Origin: Coraliomargarita sp.
GTDB taxonomy: Bacteria > Verrucomicrobiota > Verrucomicrobiia > Opitutales > UBA953
NCBI GenBank assembly: GCA_024638885.1
Contig: JAHEJL010000001.1
Coordinates: 397,001 to 461,000 of the forward strand
Length of the DNA: 64,000 bases
Reading direction: 5' to 3'
Part shown: piece after piece, positions 29,979-42,051 of the stretch
How the letters are laid out: every line of letters begins with the position of its first letter
Position numbering within the stretch: the stretch's first letter is position 1
Notes under the pieces: model-generated
What the model saw: the letters and a program-made list of their open reading frames with translations, nothing else
Databases searched by the model: none
What the model was told of the DNA's origin: nothing
Position numbers and translations under genes: made by a program

Positions 29979-30010
29979 GAGGGCGGACCTGAGGGGGTCC
30001 GCCCTCTTCC
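29979..30010 (+). terminator. rho-independent terminator between urtA and urtB
   Basis: 11-bp perfect stem GAGGGCGGACC-TGAGGG-GGTCCGCCCTC followed by TTCCTTTT. Confidence 0.85.
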
Positions 30011-30013
30011 TTT

Positions 30014-30029
30014 TGGCACGGTTGTTGCT
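30014..30029 (+). promoter_or_regulatory. sigma54 -24/-12 promoter upstream of urtB
   Basis: TGGCACGgttgTTGCT, exact match to TGGCACG-N4-TTGCW, immediately after the terminator. Confidence 0.85.
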
Positions 30030-30043
30030 CACAAGTAATCATC

Positions 30044-31792
30044 GTGCGGAAGACTTTCATCATCCTCTCGGCCTTCGTCGCCGGATTCGTCGCGGCTTTC
30101 GCCGAGACGCCCCAGGCCCTCATCGCGCGCGCGGCGGTCGCCAAGAGCGAGCAGGCGCAGGGCGCGATCCTCACGGAGCTCATGGGCAACGCGGACGAAT
30201 CCATCCTGCCGCTGTTCGATGCCTGGCGCAAAGACCGCCTCTTCCTTTACGAGAACCCCGGTAAGCCGACCGTGGCCGTGCTGCTGGAAGGCGCGAAGGA
30301 CGCCCAAGGCGCCCAGACGGCCGTCGATGTCGCGACCGGCAAAGCGTTGGCCGTCCGCCTCGCTGCCGATGACCTCAATGCGGCCGCGCACTCCGCCAAT
30401 CTTCGCCGCATCATGAAGGCGATCCTCGACCTGACCGACCTTTCGTCCGCCAATCCGGCCAAGAAGCTCGGCGCCATCGCCGCCATCGGCCAGGGGCAGC
30501 AGATCGAGAAGCTGCCGGCGCTCGAGAAACGCCTCGCGGTCGAGACCGATCCGCAGGCCATCAAGGCCCTGCGCGAAGCCTTGGCCTTGGTGCGCCTCCG
30601 CTCGCCGGACGCGGCGACGAAGCTGGCCGCGCTCAAGGAACTCGAGTCGCTGCAGTCCCTCGCGAGCACCGACTTCCTGAAGGCGCTGATCAAGGACGCC
30701 GAGGCCGCCAAGGACGAGAAGCTGCTCGCCGCGGCCCGTTCCGCCCTGCAGGCGGTGGAACGTCACCGGACGGTGGTCGACTTCGGCGGCACGATGTTCC
30801 GCAGCCTGAGCCTGGGGAGCATCCTGATCATCGTCGCCCTCGGCCTCGCCATCACCTTCGGCCTGATGGGCGTCATCAACATGGCCCACGGCGAGATGAT
30901 CGCGATCGGGGCCTATACCACCTACGTGGTGCAGAACCTCTTCGCCAACGGCCTCGCCCTCTCGCCCTTCGGCTTCTCGGTGTCCATCCCAGGCCTGCAT
31001 GCGACGGGCTGGTGGCGTGAGTCCTACTTCCTCTTCGCGTTGCCGTTGAGTTTCCTCGTCGCCGCCGGCGCCGGCATCCTGCTGGAGCGCGGCGTCATCC
31101 GCTTCCTCTACCGTCGTCCGCTTGAGAGCCTGCTCGCCACCTGGGGTGTCTCGCTCCTCCTCCAGCAGCTCCTTCGCCTGACCTTCGGCGCCAACAACGT
31201 CCAGGTCGGCAGCCCGTCCTTCCTGAGCGGCAACTGGATCGTCGGCGATGTGCTCCTCGGCTGGAACCGCGTCTTCGTGATCGGCTTCGCGACCCTCATC
31301 GTGGTGGGCGTGTGGCTCGTGCTGACCCGCACGTCCGTCGGCCTGCTTATCCGCAGCGTGACGCAGAACCGCACGATGGCCGCCTGCATGGGCGTACGCA
31401 CGGAACGCGTCAACATGCTGACCTTCGCGCTCGGCAGCGGCCTCGCCGGCCTCGCCGGCGCCTTCCTCAGCCAGATCGGCAACGTCGGCCCGTCGCTCGG
31501 CCAGTCCTACGTGGTCGACAGCTTCATGGTGGTCGTCGTGGGCGGCGTGGGCGACCTCGTGGGCACGGTCATCAGCGGCCTGGGCATCGGCGCGTTCGAC
31601 CAGTTCACGCAGCAGTATTCGCCCGCCGTCGCCGGCGCGCTCGCCAACGTCCCCTTCGTGGGCGGCGCCCTCCAGAACCTCGCGCAGGACTCCGCCGTCT
31701 TCGGCAAGATCCTGGTCCTGTGCGTCATCATCCTCTTCCTGCAGTGGCGTCCGTCCGGCCTCTTCGCCGCGCGCTCCCGCAGCCTCGACTGA
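30044..31792 (+). CDS. urtB: urea ABC transporter permease UrtB with N-terminal helical extension
   Basis: Signal-like N-terminus from GTG, helical extension, then LSLGSILIIVALGLAITFGLMGVINMAHGEMIAIGAYTTYVVQ, GLLIRSVTQNRTMAACMGV. Confidence 0.95.
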   Translation: MRKTFIILSAFVAGFVAAFAETPQALIARAAVAKSEQAQGAILTELMGNADESILPLFDAWRKDRLFLYENPGKPTVAVLLEGAKDAQGAQTAVDVATGKALAVRLAADDLNAAAHSANLRRIMKAILDLTDLSSANPAKKLGAIAAIGQGQQIEKLPALEKRLAVETDPQAIKALREALALVRLRSPDAATKLAALKELESLQSLASTDFLKALIKDAEAAKDEKLLAAARSALQAVERHRTVVDFGGTMFRSLSLGSILIIVALGLAITFGLMGVINMAHGEMIAIGAYTTYVVQNLFANGLALSPFGFSVSIPGLHATGWWRESYFLFALPLSFLVAAGAGILLERGVIRFLYRRPLESLLATWGVSLLLQQLLRLTFGANNVQVGSPSFLSGNWIVGDVLLGWNRVFVIGFATLIVVGVWLVLTRTSVGLLIRSVTQNRTMAACMGVRTERVNMLTFALGSGLAGLAGAFLSQIGNVGPSLGQSYVVDSFMVVVVGGVGDLVGTVISGLGIGAFDQFTQQYSPAVAGALANVPFVGGALQNLAQDSAVFGKILVLCVIILFLQWRPSGLFAARSRSLD

Positions 31793-31795
31793 ACC

Positions 31796-32914
31796 ATGGC
31801 CACCTCTGAAAAATACGCCCCGCCTGCTCCGCCGAGCGACACCGTCGCCGCCCTGCTGGTGTTCACGGTCCTCGCGGTGCTGATCATGCCGACGCTCGAC
31901 GTGTTCGGGCTGATCGACCACTTCACGCTCAACCTGTGGGGCAAGTACCTGTGCTACGCCTTGCTTGCGCTCTCGGTGAACCTGCTCTGGGGCGGCACCG
32001 GGCTTCTCTCCCTCGGCCAGGGGCTCTTCTTCGCCCTCGGCGGCTACATGCACGGGATGTACCTGATGCGGATGATCGGGGACCAGGGGCAGTATCATAA
32101 GCCGATCCCCGACTTCCTGGTCTTCCTCGGCTGGACCGAGCTCCCGGGCTTCTGGAAGCCGTTCGAGCACTTCTCCTTCGCGATGCTGATGGTCTTCCTG
32201 CTGCCGGGCCTCGTGGCCGGGATCTTCGGCTGGCTGGCCTTCCGCTCCCGCATCAAGGGCGTCTACTTCTCGATCCTGACGCAGGCCCTCACCTACGCCG
32301 GCGCGCTCATCTTCTTCCGCAATAACACGCTGATGGGCGGCAACAACGGCTTCACCGACTTCAAGTCGGAGCTGGGCTTCTCGCTCCGCGAGCCGGCCAC
32401 GCAGCGCGGCCTCTTCATCGCGACGGCCGTCGTGCTCATCGGCGTGGTCATCTTCCTGCGCTGGCTCGAAGGCACGAAGTTCGGCCTGGTCCAGCGCGCC
32501 ATCCGCGACGGCGAGAACCGCACGCTGTTCAGCGGCTACGCCACGCCGACGTTCAAGCTCTTCCTGTTCGTGCTCGCGGCCTTCATCGCCGCGGTCGGCG
32601 GCGCCCTCTACGTCCCGCAGGTCGGCATCATCAACCCGAGCGACATGACGCCGGAGAAATCCCTCGAGGCGATCGTCTGGGTCGCCGTCGGCGGCCGCGG
32701 CACGCTGCTCGGGCCGATCCTGGGCGCGGTCTTCGTCAACCTCCTCAAGAGCTACGCGACCCGCGCCATCCCCGACCTCTGGCTGATCCTGCTCGGCGGG
32801 CTCTTCCTCCTGGTCGTGCTCTTCCTGCCGGGCGGGCTGGTCAGCCTCCCCGAAAAACTCCGCGGCCTTTGGCAGAAGTTCCGCTCCACCCCTAATCCGG
32901 CCCCCGCCGCCTGA
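31796..32914 (+). CDS. urtC: urea ABC transporter permease UrtC
   Basis: LWGGTGLLSLGQGLFFALGGYMHGMYLMR, GGNNGFTDF, NPSDMTPEKSLEAIVWVAVGGRGTLLGPILGAVFVN. Confidence 0.95.
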   Translation: MATSEKYAPPAPPSDTVAALLVFTVLAVLIMPTLDVFGLIDHFTLNLWGKYLCYALLALSVNLLWGGTGLLSLGQGLFFALGGYMHGMYLMRMIGDQGQYHKPIPDFLVFLGWTELPGFWKPFEHFSFAMLMVFLLPGLVAGIFGWLAFRSRIKGVYFSILTQALTYAGALIFFRNNTLMGGNNGFTDFKSELGFSLREPATQRGLFIATAVVLIGVVIFLRWLEGTKFGLVQRAIRDGENRTLFSGYATPTFKLFLFVLAAFIAAVGGALYVPQVGIINPSDMTPEKSLEAIVWVAVGGRGTLLGPILGAVFVNLLKSYATRAIPDLWLILLGGLFLLVVLFLPGGLVSLPEKLRGLWQKFRSTPNPAPAA

Positions 32915-32917
32915 ACC

Positions 32918-33694
32918 ATGGCCCATCCGCTCCTCACGGTCGAAGACGTCTCGAAGACCTATGATGGCTTCAAGGCTATCTCGAACCTCAACTTCTACCT
33001 CTTCGAAGGCGAACTCCGCACGGTCATCGGACCGAACGGCGCCGGCAAATCCACCTTCTTCGACCTGCTCACGGGTCGTACGCAGCCCGATAAGGGCAAG
33101 ATCGAGTTCGGGACGGACCCGGCCGATTCCTACGACCTCACGAAGCTCGATGAGGTGGCCATCAACCGTCTGGGCATCGGCCGCAAGTTCCAGGCCCCGA
33201 GCGTCTACGCCGAGCACACCGTCCGCGAGAACCTGATCCTTTCCCTGCGCGGCACGCGCGGGGTCTTCGCCTCGCTCTTCCATCGGCTGAGTTCGACCGA
33301 CACGGATCGCATCGACGAACTGCTCAAGCTCATCCGCCTGGACGCCAAGGGCGAATGGAAGGCCGGCCTGCTTGCCCACGGCGAGAAGCAGTGGCTCGAG
33401 ATCGGTATGCTCCTCGCCCAGGAGCCCCGCGTCTTGCTCGTCGACGAGCCCGCTGCCGGCATGACCGACGAGGAGACCCACCGTACGGGCGAGCTGCTGC
33501 TCTCCCTCGCGGGCAAGCACAGCCTGATCGTGGTCGAGCACGACATGACCTTCGTGAAACAGATCGCCGCCAACGGACGGGTCACCGTCCTCCACCAGGG
33601 CGCGTTGCTCTGCGAAGGCAAATTCGACGACGTCCAGGCCGACCCGCGCGTGCGCGAGGTCTACCTGGGTCGCGGCAAACACGGCACCCGATGA
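32918..33694 (+). CDS. urtD: urea ABC transporter ATP-binding protein UrtD
   Basis: Walker A GPNGAGKSTFFDLLTGRT, Walker B VLLVDEPAAGMTDEE, VVEHDMTFV. Confidence 0.95.
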   Translation: MAHPLLTVEDVSKTYDGFKAISNLNFYLFEGELRTVIGPNGAGKSTFFDLLTGRTQPDKGKIEFGTDPADSYDLTKLDEVAINRLGIGRKFQAPSVYAEHTVRENLILSLRGTRGVFASLFHRLSSTDTDRIDELLKLIRLDAKGEWKAGLLAHGEKQWLEIGMLLAQEPRVLLVDEPAAGMTDEETHRTGELLLSLAGKHSLIVVEHDMTFVKQIAANGRVTVLHQGALLCEGKFDDVQADPRVREVYLGRGKHGTR

Positions 33695-34419
33695 GCACCC
33701 TCCTGCACCTTAAATCCGTCGAGGCCGACATCTCGGGCTCACGCATCCTCCGCGGCGTCGACCTCGAGGTCCGGCCGGGCGAAGTCGTCGCCTTGATGGG
33801 ACGCAACGGCGTCGGCAAGACGACCACGCTCAAGGCGATCACGGGCATCCTGCCGGTCCGGTCCGGCGAGATCGTCTTCGACGGCCAGCCGATCGAGCGC
33901 CTCGCCACCGACGTCCGCGCCCGCCTGGGCATCGGCTACGTGCCGCAGGGTCGCGACATCTTCCCGCACATGACGGTCGAGGAGAACCTTCGCATCGGCC
34001 TCGTGGTCCATGGGCGCAAGGGCGCCGAAGCTACCGCGGCCCTCGAACGCGTGTACGAGCTTTTCCCGGTCCTGAAGGAGATGCTCGGTCGCAAGGGCGG
34101 GGTGCTCTCCGGCGGTCAGCAGCAGCAGCTCGCCATCGGCCGCGCGCTCCTGCTCGACCCGAAGCTCCTCATCCTCGACGAACCGACCGAAGGCATCCAG
34201 CCGTCGATCATCGAGCAGATCGGCGACACCCTCCGCCGCCTCCGCACGATTCCGCGCGCCGACGGCACCGGCCTGGCGATCCTGCTCGTGGAGCAGTATG
34301 TCGACTTCTGCCGCGCGGTCGCCGACCGCTACTACGCCCTCGACCGCGGCGCGGTCGTCTCCTCCGGCGCCATCGCCGACCTCACCGATGAGGTCGTGCG
34401 CGTCCACCTCCAGGTCTGA
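33691..34419 (+). CDS. urtE: urea ABC transporter ATP-binding subunit UrtE
   Basis: ATG 33691 overlaps the urtD stop; Walker [17 protein letters not shown], signature [34 protein letters not shown]. Confidence 0.95.
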   Translation: MSTLLHLKSVEADISGSRILRGVDLEVRPGEVVALMGRNGVGKTTTLKAITGILPVRSGEIVFDGQPIERLATDVRARLGIGYVPQGRDIFPHMTVEENLRIGLVVHGRKGAEATAALERVYELFPVLKEMLGRKGGVLSGGQQQQLAIGRALLLDPKLLILDEPTEGIQPSIIEQIGDTLRRLRTIPRADGTGLAILLVEQYVDFCRAVADRYYALDRGAVVSSGAIADLTDEVVRVHLQV

Positions 34420-34423
34420 ACCC

Positions 34424-34729
34424 ATGCACCTCCTTCCTCGCGAACGCGAAAAACTCCTGGTCGTCGTCGCCGCCGACCTCGCCCGCCGCCGTCAGGCGCG
34501 CGGTCTGAAGCTCAACTATCCCGAGACGATCGCCATCATCACCTACGAGATCATGGAGGGCGCCCGCGACGGCAAGACCGTCGCCGAGCTGATGTCCTAC
34601 GGCACCACGATCCTGAAGGAGTCCGACGTCATGGAAGGCGTCGGCTCGATGATCCACGACGTGCAGGTCGAGGCCACGTTCCCCGACGGCACGAAGCTCG
34701 TCACGGTCCATAATCCCATCCGCCCATGA
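34424..34729 (+). CDS. ureA: urease subunit gamma
   Basis: [60 protein letters not shown]. Confidence 0.97.
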   Translation: MHLLPREREKLLVVVAADLARRRQARGLKLNYPETIAIITYEIMEGARDGKTVAELMSYGTTILKESDVMEGVGSMIHDVQVEATFPDGTKLVTVHNPIRP

Positions 34730-35034
34730 AACCCGGAGAAATCATCCCCGCCAAGGCGCCCGACCTGGACGCCAACGTCGGCCTGAAGGAGGTCACGCTG
34801 GAGGTCGCCAACACCGGCGACCGTCCGGTGCAGGTGGGCTCGCACTTCCACTTCGCCGAGGCGAACGAGCTCCTGAAGTTCGACCGCGCCGCCGCCCGCG
34901 GCTTCCGCCTCAACATCGCCGCCGGCACGGCCGTGCGCTTCGAGGCCGGCGATACCCGCCGCGTCTCGCTCGTGGCCTTCGCGGGCCGCCGCATGGTCTA
35001 CGGCTTCAACGGCAAGGTGAACGGACCCCTCTGA
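34726..35034 (+). CDS. ureB: urease subunit beta
   Basis: [47 protein letters not shown]. Confidence 0.97.
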   Translation: MKPGEIIPAKAPDLDANVGLKEVTLEVANTGDRPVQVGSHFHFAEANELLKFDRAAARGFRLNIAAGTAVRFEAGDTRRVSLVAFAGRRMVYGFNGKVNGPL

Positions 35035-35036
35035 CC

Positions 35037-36806
<1,770 letters not shown>

Positions 36807-36807
36807 G

Positions 36808-37278
36808 ATGACCATCCTCTGCCTCGTCCGCGGCCCCGTCCTCGCCCCTGACCTTTCGTTGCCGGAAGTCCCGGTCCGCGCGGAGCGCCGCGACGTGGCG
36901 AAGCGCCTATGGCGCACGACGGCCGAGGACGGCACGCCGTTCGGCTTCGAGCTCGAGAAGCCGTTCAAGCATGGCGACACCATCCTGCAGGCCGCGGAGG
37001 TCCGGTACGTCCTCCGTCAGATTCCCGAGCCGGTGCTCTGCGTCGCGCTCGACATGGCCGGCTCCGCCGCCGCGGGCCTCGGCTGGGCGTTCGGCAATCT
37101 CCACCTCGAAGCCTCCACCGAACCCGGCCGCTTGATCGTCGCCGACACTCCCGTGGCTCGCCGCCTGCTCGAGAAGCTCGCGCTGCCGTTCACCTCCGAC
37201 CTCCTGGTCTTCCGTCCCGGGCATTTCGCCCGCGGTCCGCTCCCCGCTCATGAATTCGGCCCCAGCCACCAGCACTGA
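36808..37278 (+). CDS. ureE: urease accessory protein UreE
   Basis: Position after ureC; GDTILQAA..YVLRQIPEPVL, AFGNLHLEA; C-terminus ends GPSHQH without a long His tail. Confidence 0.85.
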   Translation: MTILCLVRGPVLAPDLSLPEVPVRAERRDVAKRLWRTTAEDGTPFGFELEKPFKHGDTILQAAEVRYVLRQIPEPVLCVALDMAGSAAAGLGWAFGNLHLEASTEPGRLIVADTPVARRLLEKLALPFTSDLLVFRPGHFARGPLPAHEFGPSHQH

Positions 37279-37963
37279 CACCGGTTGGCTGCTCGGCCTG
37301 CTGCAGGCTTCCGACGCGCTCTACCCGACGGGCTCCTACGCGCATTCCTTCGGACTTGAGGGCATGATCGACGCCGGCGCCGTCCGCGATCGCGCGACCC
37401 TGCGGACCTTCCTGCTGAACTCGGTGCTGCCCTCGCTCCGCAACGTCGACCTTCCCCTCGCCGCGCACGCCTGGAAAGCCTTCGGTTCGCGGGATTGGGC
37501 CGCGGTCGGCGAAGTCTGCGTCCTCGCCGCCGCCTTACGCGCTCCGCGTGAACTGCGCGCCGCCGCCGAGGCGATCGGCCGTCAACGCGTCGAGCTGCTC
37601 GCCAACGTCCATGAGGCGGAGCTGGCCCGTGAGTTCCTCCGCCGCGCCGGTGAAGCCCATTGGCCGCACTGCACCGCCGTCGCCGCCGCCCTCGAGGCGC
37701 GCGTCCATGGCGCCCCGCTCGCCGCCGTGCTCGCCGCTCTCTGCTATGCCGCCGTCGCCGGCGTGATCGCCGCCGCGACGAAGCTCCTGCGCCTCGGCCA
37801 GAACGCCGCGCAGGGACTCCTGACCGAGCTCCTCGCGCTCTGCCCCGCGATGGTCGGCCCGGCCTGCGAGCTGCCGCTCGACGAGATCGGCTGGTTCAAC
37901 CCCTGGCTCGACGCGGCCTCCGCCCGCCACGAGACCGCCAACGCCCGGCTTTTCATTTCCTGA
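37250..37963 (+). CDS. ureF: urease accessory protein UreF
   Basis: [46 protein letters not shown]; position between ureE and ureG. Confidence 0.9.
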   Translation: MNSAPATSTDTGWLLGLLQASDALYPTGSYAHSFGLEGMIDAGAVRDRATLRTFLLNSVLPSLRNVDLPLAAHAWKAFGSRDWAAVGEVCVLAAALRAPRELRAAAEAIGRQRVELLANVHEAELAREFLRRAGEAHWPHCTAVAAALEARVHGAPLAAVLAALCYAAVAGVIAAATKLLRLGQNAAQGLLTELLALCPAMVGPACELPLDEIGWFNPWLDAASARHETANARLFIS

Positions 37964-37968
37964 CGACC

Positions 37969-38594
<626 letters not shown>

Positions 38595-38598
<4 letters not shown>

Positions 38599-39422
38599 AC
38601 GCGCTCGACGGACATCTCCACCTGCGTGCCGTCCGGGCTGCCGACGGCAGCACGGCGTTGTCCGCCCAGTCGTTCCGCGCGCCGTTCCATCTCAGCAAGC
38701 CGAACTGGGATCCCGACGCCGAGGTGTTGCACGCCCAGGTCGTCAACCCGACCGCGGGCATCCTCGAAGGCGATCGCCTCGAGTCCTCGATCGCCGTCGA
38801 GGCGGGCGCGGCGCTGCTCGTCACCACGCCGAGCGCGAGCCGTCTGTTCCGGATGACCGAAGGGGGCCACGCCACGGGTCGCCAGCATTTCGCCGTCGCG
38901 CGGGACGCCACGCTCGAGGTGTTTCCTGAGCCGATCGTCCCGCACCGTGGGTCGACCTACTTCCAGGAAACCACGATCGAAGCGGCCGAAGGGTCGACGC
39001 TCCTCTTCATCGATCAACTGATGCCGGGCCGCCTCGCGCACGGCGAGGCCTGGGCCTGGGACCGGCTCGTGCTCGGCCTGACCGTGCGTCGGGCGGGCGA
39101 GCTCATCTTGCGCGAGCGCTTCGACCAGACCGGCGCTTCGCTACGTTCCCTGGCGGAGTTCGCCGGCACCGGCGCCGGATCCTGCTTCGCCAACATCGTC
39201 TTCCTTCCGTCCGTCGACGAGGTGTCCCCCGCCTGGCGCACGGAGATCGCCGCGCTTCACCGCGACGGTGTCTGGCTAGGCATCAGCCGACTCCGCACGA
39301 TCGGCTGGAGCCTCCGCATCGTCGCTCCGGACCCGATTCGCTTGCGTGATGTCCTGACGGAACTCCGGGCGATCCTCAGACGGACTTATCCGCGGCTTGG
39401 CTGCGGGCTGCGGCGGCCTTGA
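38595..39422 (+). CDS. ureD: urease accessory protein UreD
   Basis: GTG start overlapping the ureG stop; [54 protein letters not shown]. Confidence 0.92.
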
Positions 39423-39681
39423 GCTGACCTTGCGTCGCGGAGAAGAAACGGCAGGCGCCCCAGGCGATGAGAGCCACGGCGGCCAGGACCAGCAGCGTGG
39501 CGCCGGGGTGGCGGGCCAGGTGATCGGCAGTCCAGACGAACTCGTCGCCATCGTGGCCGCCTTCATGGCCTGGGTGGGCCTGGGCGGTGATGCAGGTGAG
39601 CACGCAGAGCAGGATGATGATCCACACTCGGAGCATCGGGAAGAGGGCTGGCATGTTTGAGGCCATGCCACTTATCAGCAT
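39376..39681 (-). CDS. small His-rich exported or membrane protein, unknown function
   Basis: Signal-like MLRVWIIILLCVLTCITAQA, then HPGHEGGHDGDEFVWTADHLARHPG and one TM; 3' end overlaps ureD antisense; start could be any of four Met codons. Confidence 0.6.
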   Translation of the reverse strand: MLISGMASNMPALFPMLRVWIIILLCVLTCITAQAHPGHEGGHDGDEFVWTADHLARHPGATLLVLAAVALIAWGACRFFSATQGQLKAAAARSQAADKSV

Positions 39682-39818
39682 TTCGCGTGCCGATTACCGA
39701 TAATCGGTGGGCTTGCCTAAAAATCGACGCACCCCGCGAAGGCCTGCCATAAACTGCTCATCTTTAGGCATCGGCTTGCGATTAACCCCGATTCGAGATG
39801 ATTTATCGACCTAGCCAG

Positions 39819-40634
39819 ATGCCCGAACTCGCCGAAGTCGAATATTTCCGCCGTCGCTGGCAGCCCGGCGTCGGCCGGAAGGTCGCGAAGGTCTTCCTGA
39901 ATCCGAAGGCGCGCGTGGGCAGGGGCCTCGAAGCCAAGGCGATGACCAAGGCCCTGACGGGCGCGAAGCTCATCGAGTCCTACGCCGCCGCCAAGCAGAT
40001 GGCTTTTCGTTTCACGGACGGGATCTGGATCGGCGTCCACCTCGGCATGACCGGCCGCCTCGAAGCCGGCGACGCCAATCGCGAGCCGACGCCTTACGAC
40101 CATTTCAAGCTGACGATGTCCGGCGGCAAGGAGCTCGTGTTCGTCGATCCGCGTCAGTTCGGCCGCATCCAGTTCTGGCAGGGCAAGGGTATGCCGCCGT
40201 GGTGGGAGAAGATTCCGCCCGCGATCCTTTCGGCTGAATTCACCGTCGGCGTCGTCGAGGTCTTCCTCCGCCGCCGCGCACGTACGGCGATCAAGCCGGT
40301 GCTGCTCATGCAGGAACGTTTCCCCGGCATCGGCAACTGGATGGCCGACGAAGTCCTTTGGCGCGCGGGCTTCCATCCGCAGGCGAAGGCGGGAGCGTTC
40401 GGACCGAAGTCCGTCCGCAAGCTGCACGCGACCTTGCGCGAGGTCTGCGCCGAGGCGATGGAAGTCATCGGCAAGGATTGGTCCGATCCGCCTGACACCT
40501 GGCTCTTCAACCACCGCTGGAAGGACGGCGGCCGGTGTCCGCGCTCGAAGCAGCCGTTGGTCCGCGAAGAGATCGGCGGCCGGACCACGTGTTGGTCGCC
40601 CCAGCGCCAGGTGCTCGGCGCCGAACGCCGTTGA
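39819..40634 (+). CDS. mutM: Fpg/Nei family formamidopyrimidine-DNA glycosylase
   Basis: Start MPELAEVEYFRRRW (catalytic Pro-Glu), GVHLGMTGRLE, FVDPRQFGR, ERFPGIGNWMADEVLWRAGFHP. Confidence 0.92.
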   Translation: MPELAEVEYFRRRWQPGVGRKVAKVFLNPKARVGRGLEAKAMTKALTGAKLIESYAAAKQMAFRFTDGIWIGVHLGMTGRLEAGDANREPTPYDHFKLTMSGGKELVFVDPRQFGRIQFWQGKGMPPWWEKIPPAILSAEFTVGVVEVFLRRRARTAIKPVLLMQERFPGIGNWMADEVLWRAGFHPQAKAGAFGPKSVRKLHATLREVCAEAMEVIGKDWSDPPDTWLFNHRWKDGGRCPRSKQPLVREEIGGRTTCWSPQRQVLGAERR

Positions 40635-40664
40635 CCTTCCGCGCGTCCGCGCGAATTTGAACCC

Positions 40665-41231
40665 ATGCGCGTCACCGGCGGCATCGCTCGAGGCATCCAG
40701 CTCCGCGTCCCCACGCAGGGCGGCGTCCGTCCGGCCACGGATTACATCCGTGAGGCGGTGTTCAACTCGCTCGCGGCCTTCGTGCCGGGCACCGCGGTGC
40801 TCGACCTCTTCGCCGGCACCGGCGCCTACGGGCTCGAGTCGCTCAGCCGTGGCGCGCTGCGCGCGACGTGCGTCGACCAGCGCATCGGCGCCGAGCTCAC
40901 GGCCAACGCCGCCGCGGTGGCGAAGTCGATGGGCCTCGCCGAACTGCCTTTCACCAAGATCACCGGCGACGCGACCAAGCCGGGCGTGGCTGACGGGCGT
41001 TTCGACCTCGTGTTCGCCGATCCGCCCTGGGAGCTGTGGCAGACGAAGGGCGCGGAGATCGCCGCGACCGCGGTGAGCTATGCCGAAGAAGGCGCGCACG
41101 TGCGCGTAATCCTCGAGGCGCCCGGCGGTTATGAAGTGCCCGTGCCGGAAGGTTGGAAGCTCCGCAAGGTCATCGGCAAAGGCAAAGGCCAGCCGGCCGC
41201 GTCGGTGCTCGTCCGCAAGGTCGCGGAGTGA
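40665..41231 (+). CDS. rsmD: 16S rRNA (guanine(966)-N(2))-methyltransferase
   Basis: MRVTGGIARGIQL, RPATDYIREAVFNSL, VLDLFAGTGAYGLESLSRGA, DLVFADPPWEL. Confidence 0.93.
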   Translation: MRVTGGIARGIQLRVPTQGGVRPATDYIREAVFNSLAAFVPGTAVLDLFAGTGAYGLESLSRGALRATCVDQRIGAELTANAAAVAKSMGLAELPFTKITGDATKPGVADGRFDLVFADPPWELWQTKGAEIAATAVSYAEEGAHVRVILEAPGGYEVPVPEGWKLRKVIGKGKGQPAASVLVRKVAE

Positions 41232-41963
41232 TCAGCCGACCGCGCGGTGCTTCTCCCACGCGCGCAGTTGCGCGAGCATGAGCGCGCCGCCGACGAGCGC
41301 CGCGGCCTCGACGCGCAGGATGCGGTCGCCGAGGTGCGCGAACGCGAAACCTGCCGCGCGCAGCACGCGACGTTCGCCGTCGCCGAAGCCACGCTCGGGG
41401 CCGATCGCCAGCACGGCGGCGGACGCCGGCGACGAAAGTTCCGGCGCGCCGGTCGCTTCGTAAGGATCGAGCGCAAGCTTCCAGGCGGGAGCTCCGACGA
41501 GCGCGATCGCCTCCGCGAGCGAGCCGACGCGCGTCACTTCGGGCACGAGCGTCGAGCAGGCTTGCTCGGTTCCCTTGAGGACATGTTCGCGCCACTCGCC
41601 GTCTTTCCAGAGTGAGCTGGTGAGATAGCCCGGGTCGCCTTTCTCCGACTCGAAGAACACGATGCGCGCGGCGCCGAGGCTCGCGAGGTCATGCAGCACC
41701 TTCTTCGCGGTCTGCGGACGAGGCAGGCCGACGAGCACCGTGAGCGGCAGCCGGGCTTGCGGAGATTTTTGCCACGCGACCGCGAAGGTCAGCCGCGGCG
41801 TGAGCGTCGCGATCGTCGCGATGCCGCGCAGGCCGTTCTCGATGCCGACGTGGAACGTGCCACCGACGCCTAGTCCGACCGTCTCGCGCAGGTGGCGGGC
41901 GCGGGCGTCGTCGCCCGGCAGTCCGGCTACGGCTTCGTCGGCGGTTATGAGCACCAGATTCAC
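41232..41963 (-). CDS. rsmE: 16S rRNA (uracil(1498)-N(3))-methyltransferase
   Basis: RARHLRETVGLGVGGTFHV, LVGLPRPQTAKKVLHDLASLGAARIVFFESEKGD, LAIGPERGFGDGERRVLRAAGF, GDRILRVEAAAL. Confidence 0.92.
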   Translation of the reverse strand: MNLVLITADEAVAGLPGDDARARHLRETVGLGVGGTFHVGIENGLRGIATIATLTPRLTFAVAWQKSPQARLPLTVLVGLPRPQTAKKVLHDLASLGAARIVFFESEKGDPGYLTSSLWKDGEWREHVLKGTEQACSTLVPEVTRVGSLAEAIALVGAPAWKLALDPYEATGAPELSSPASAAVLAIGPERGFGDGERRVLRAAGFAFAHLGDRILRVEAAALVGGALMLAQLRAWEKHRAVG

Positions 41964-42051
41964 TTCTACTAAGGTGAGCCGAGGGAGTGGTCTGGCGAGA
42001 GGGAAGGGCGCTAACGCTTGCAGGTCCGTCCGCCTCTTTTATCGTCTCGGC

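Noticed and set aside
30029-33682. 1217-aa minus-strand ORF opposite urtB-urtC-urtD
   Set aside because: Low-complexity Arg/Glu/Asp/His-rich translation; antisense shadow of well-supported urt genes caused by high GC and avoided codons in the sense frame.
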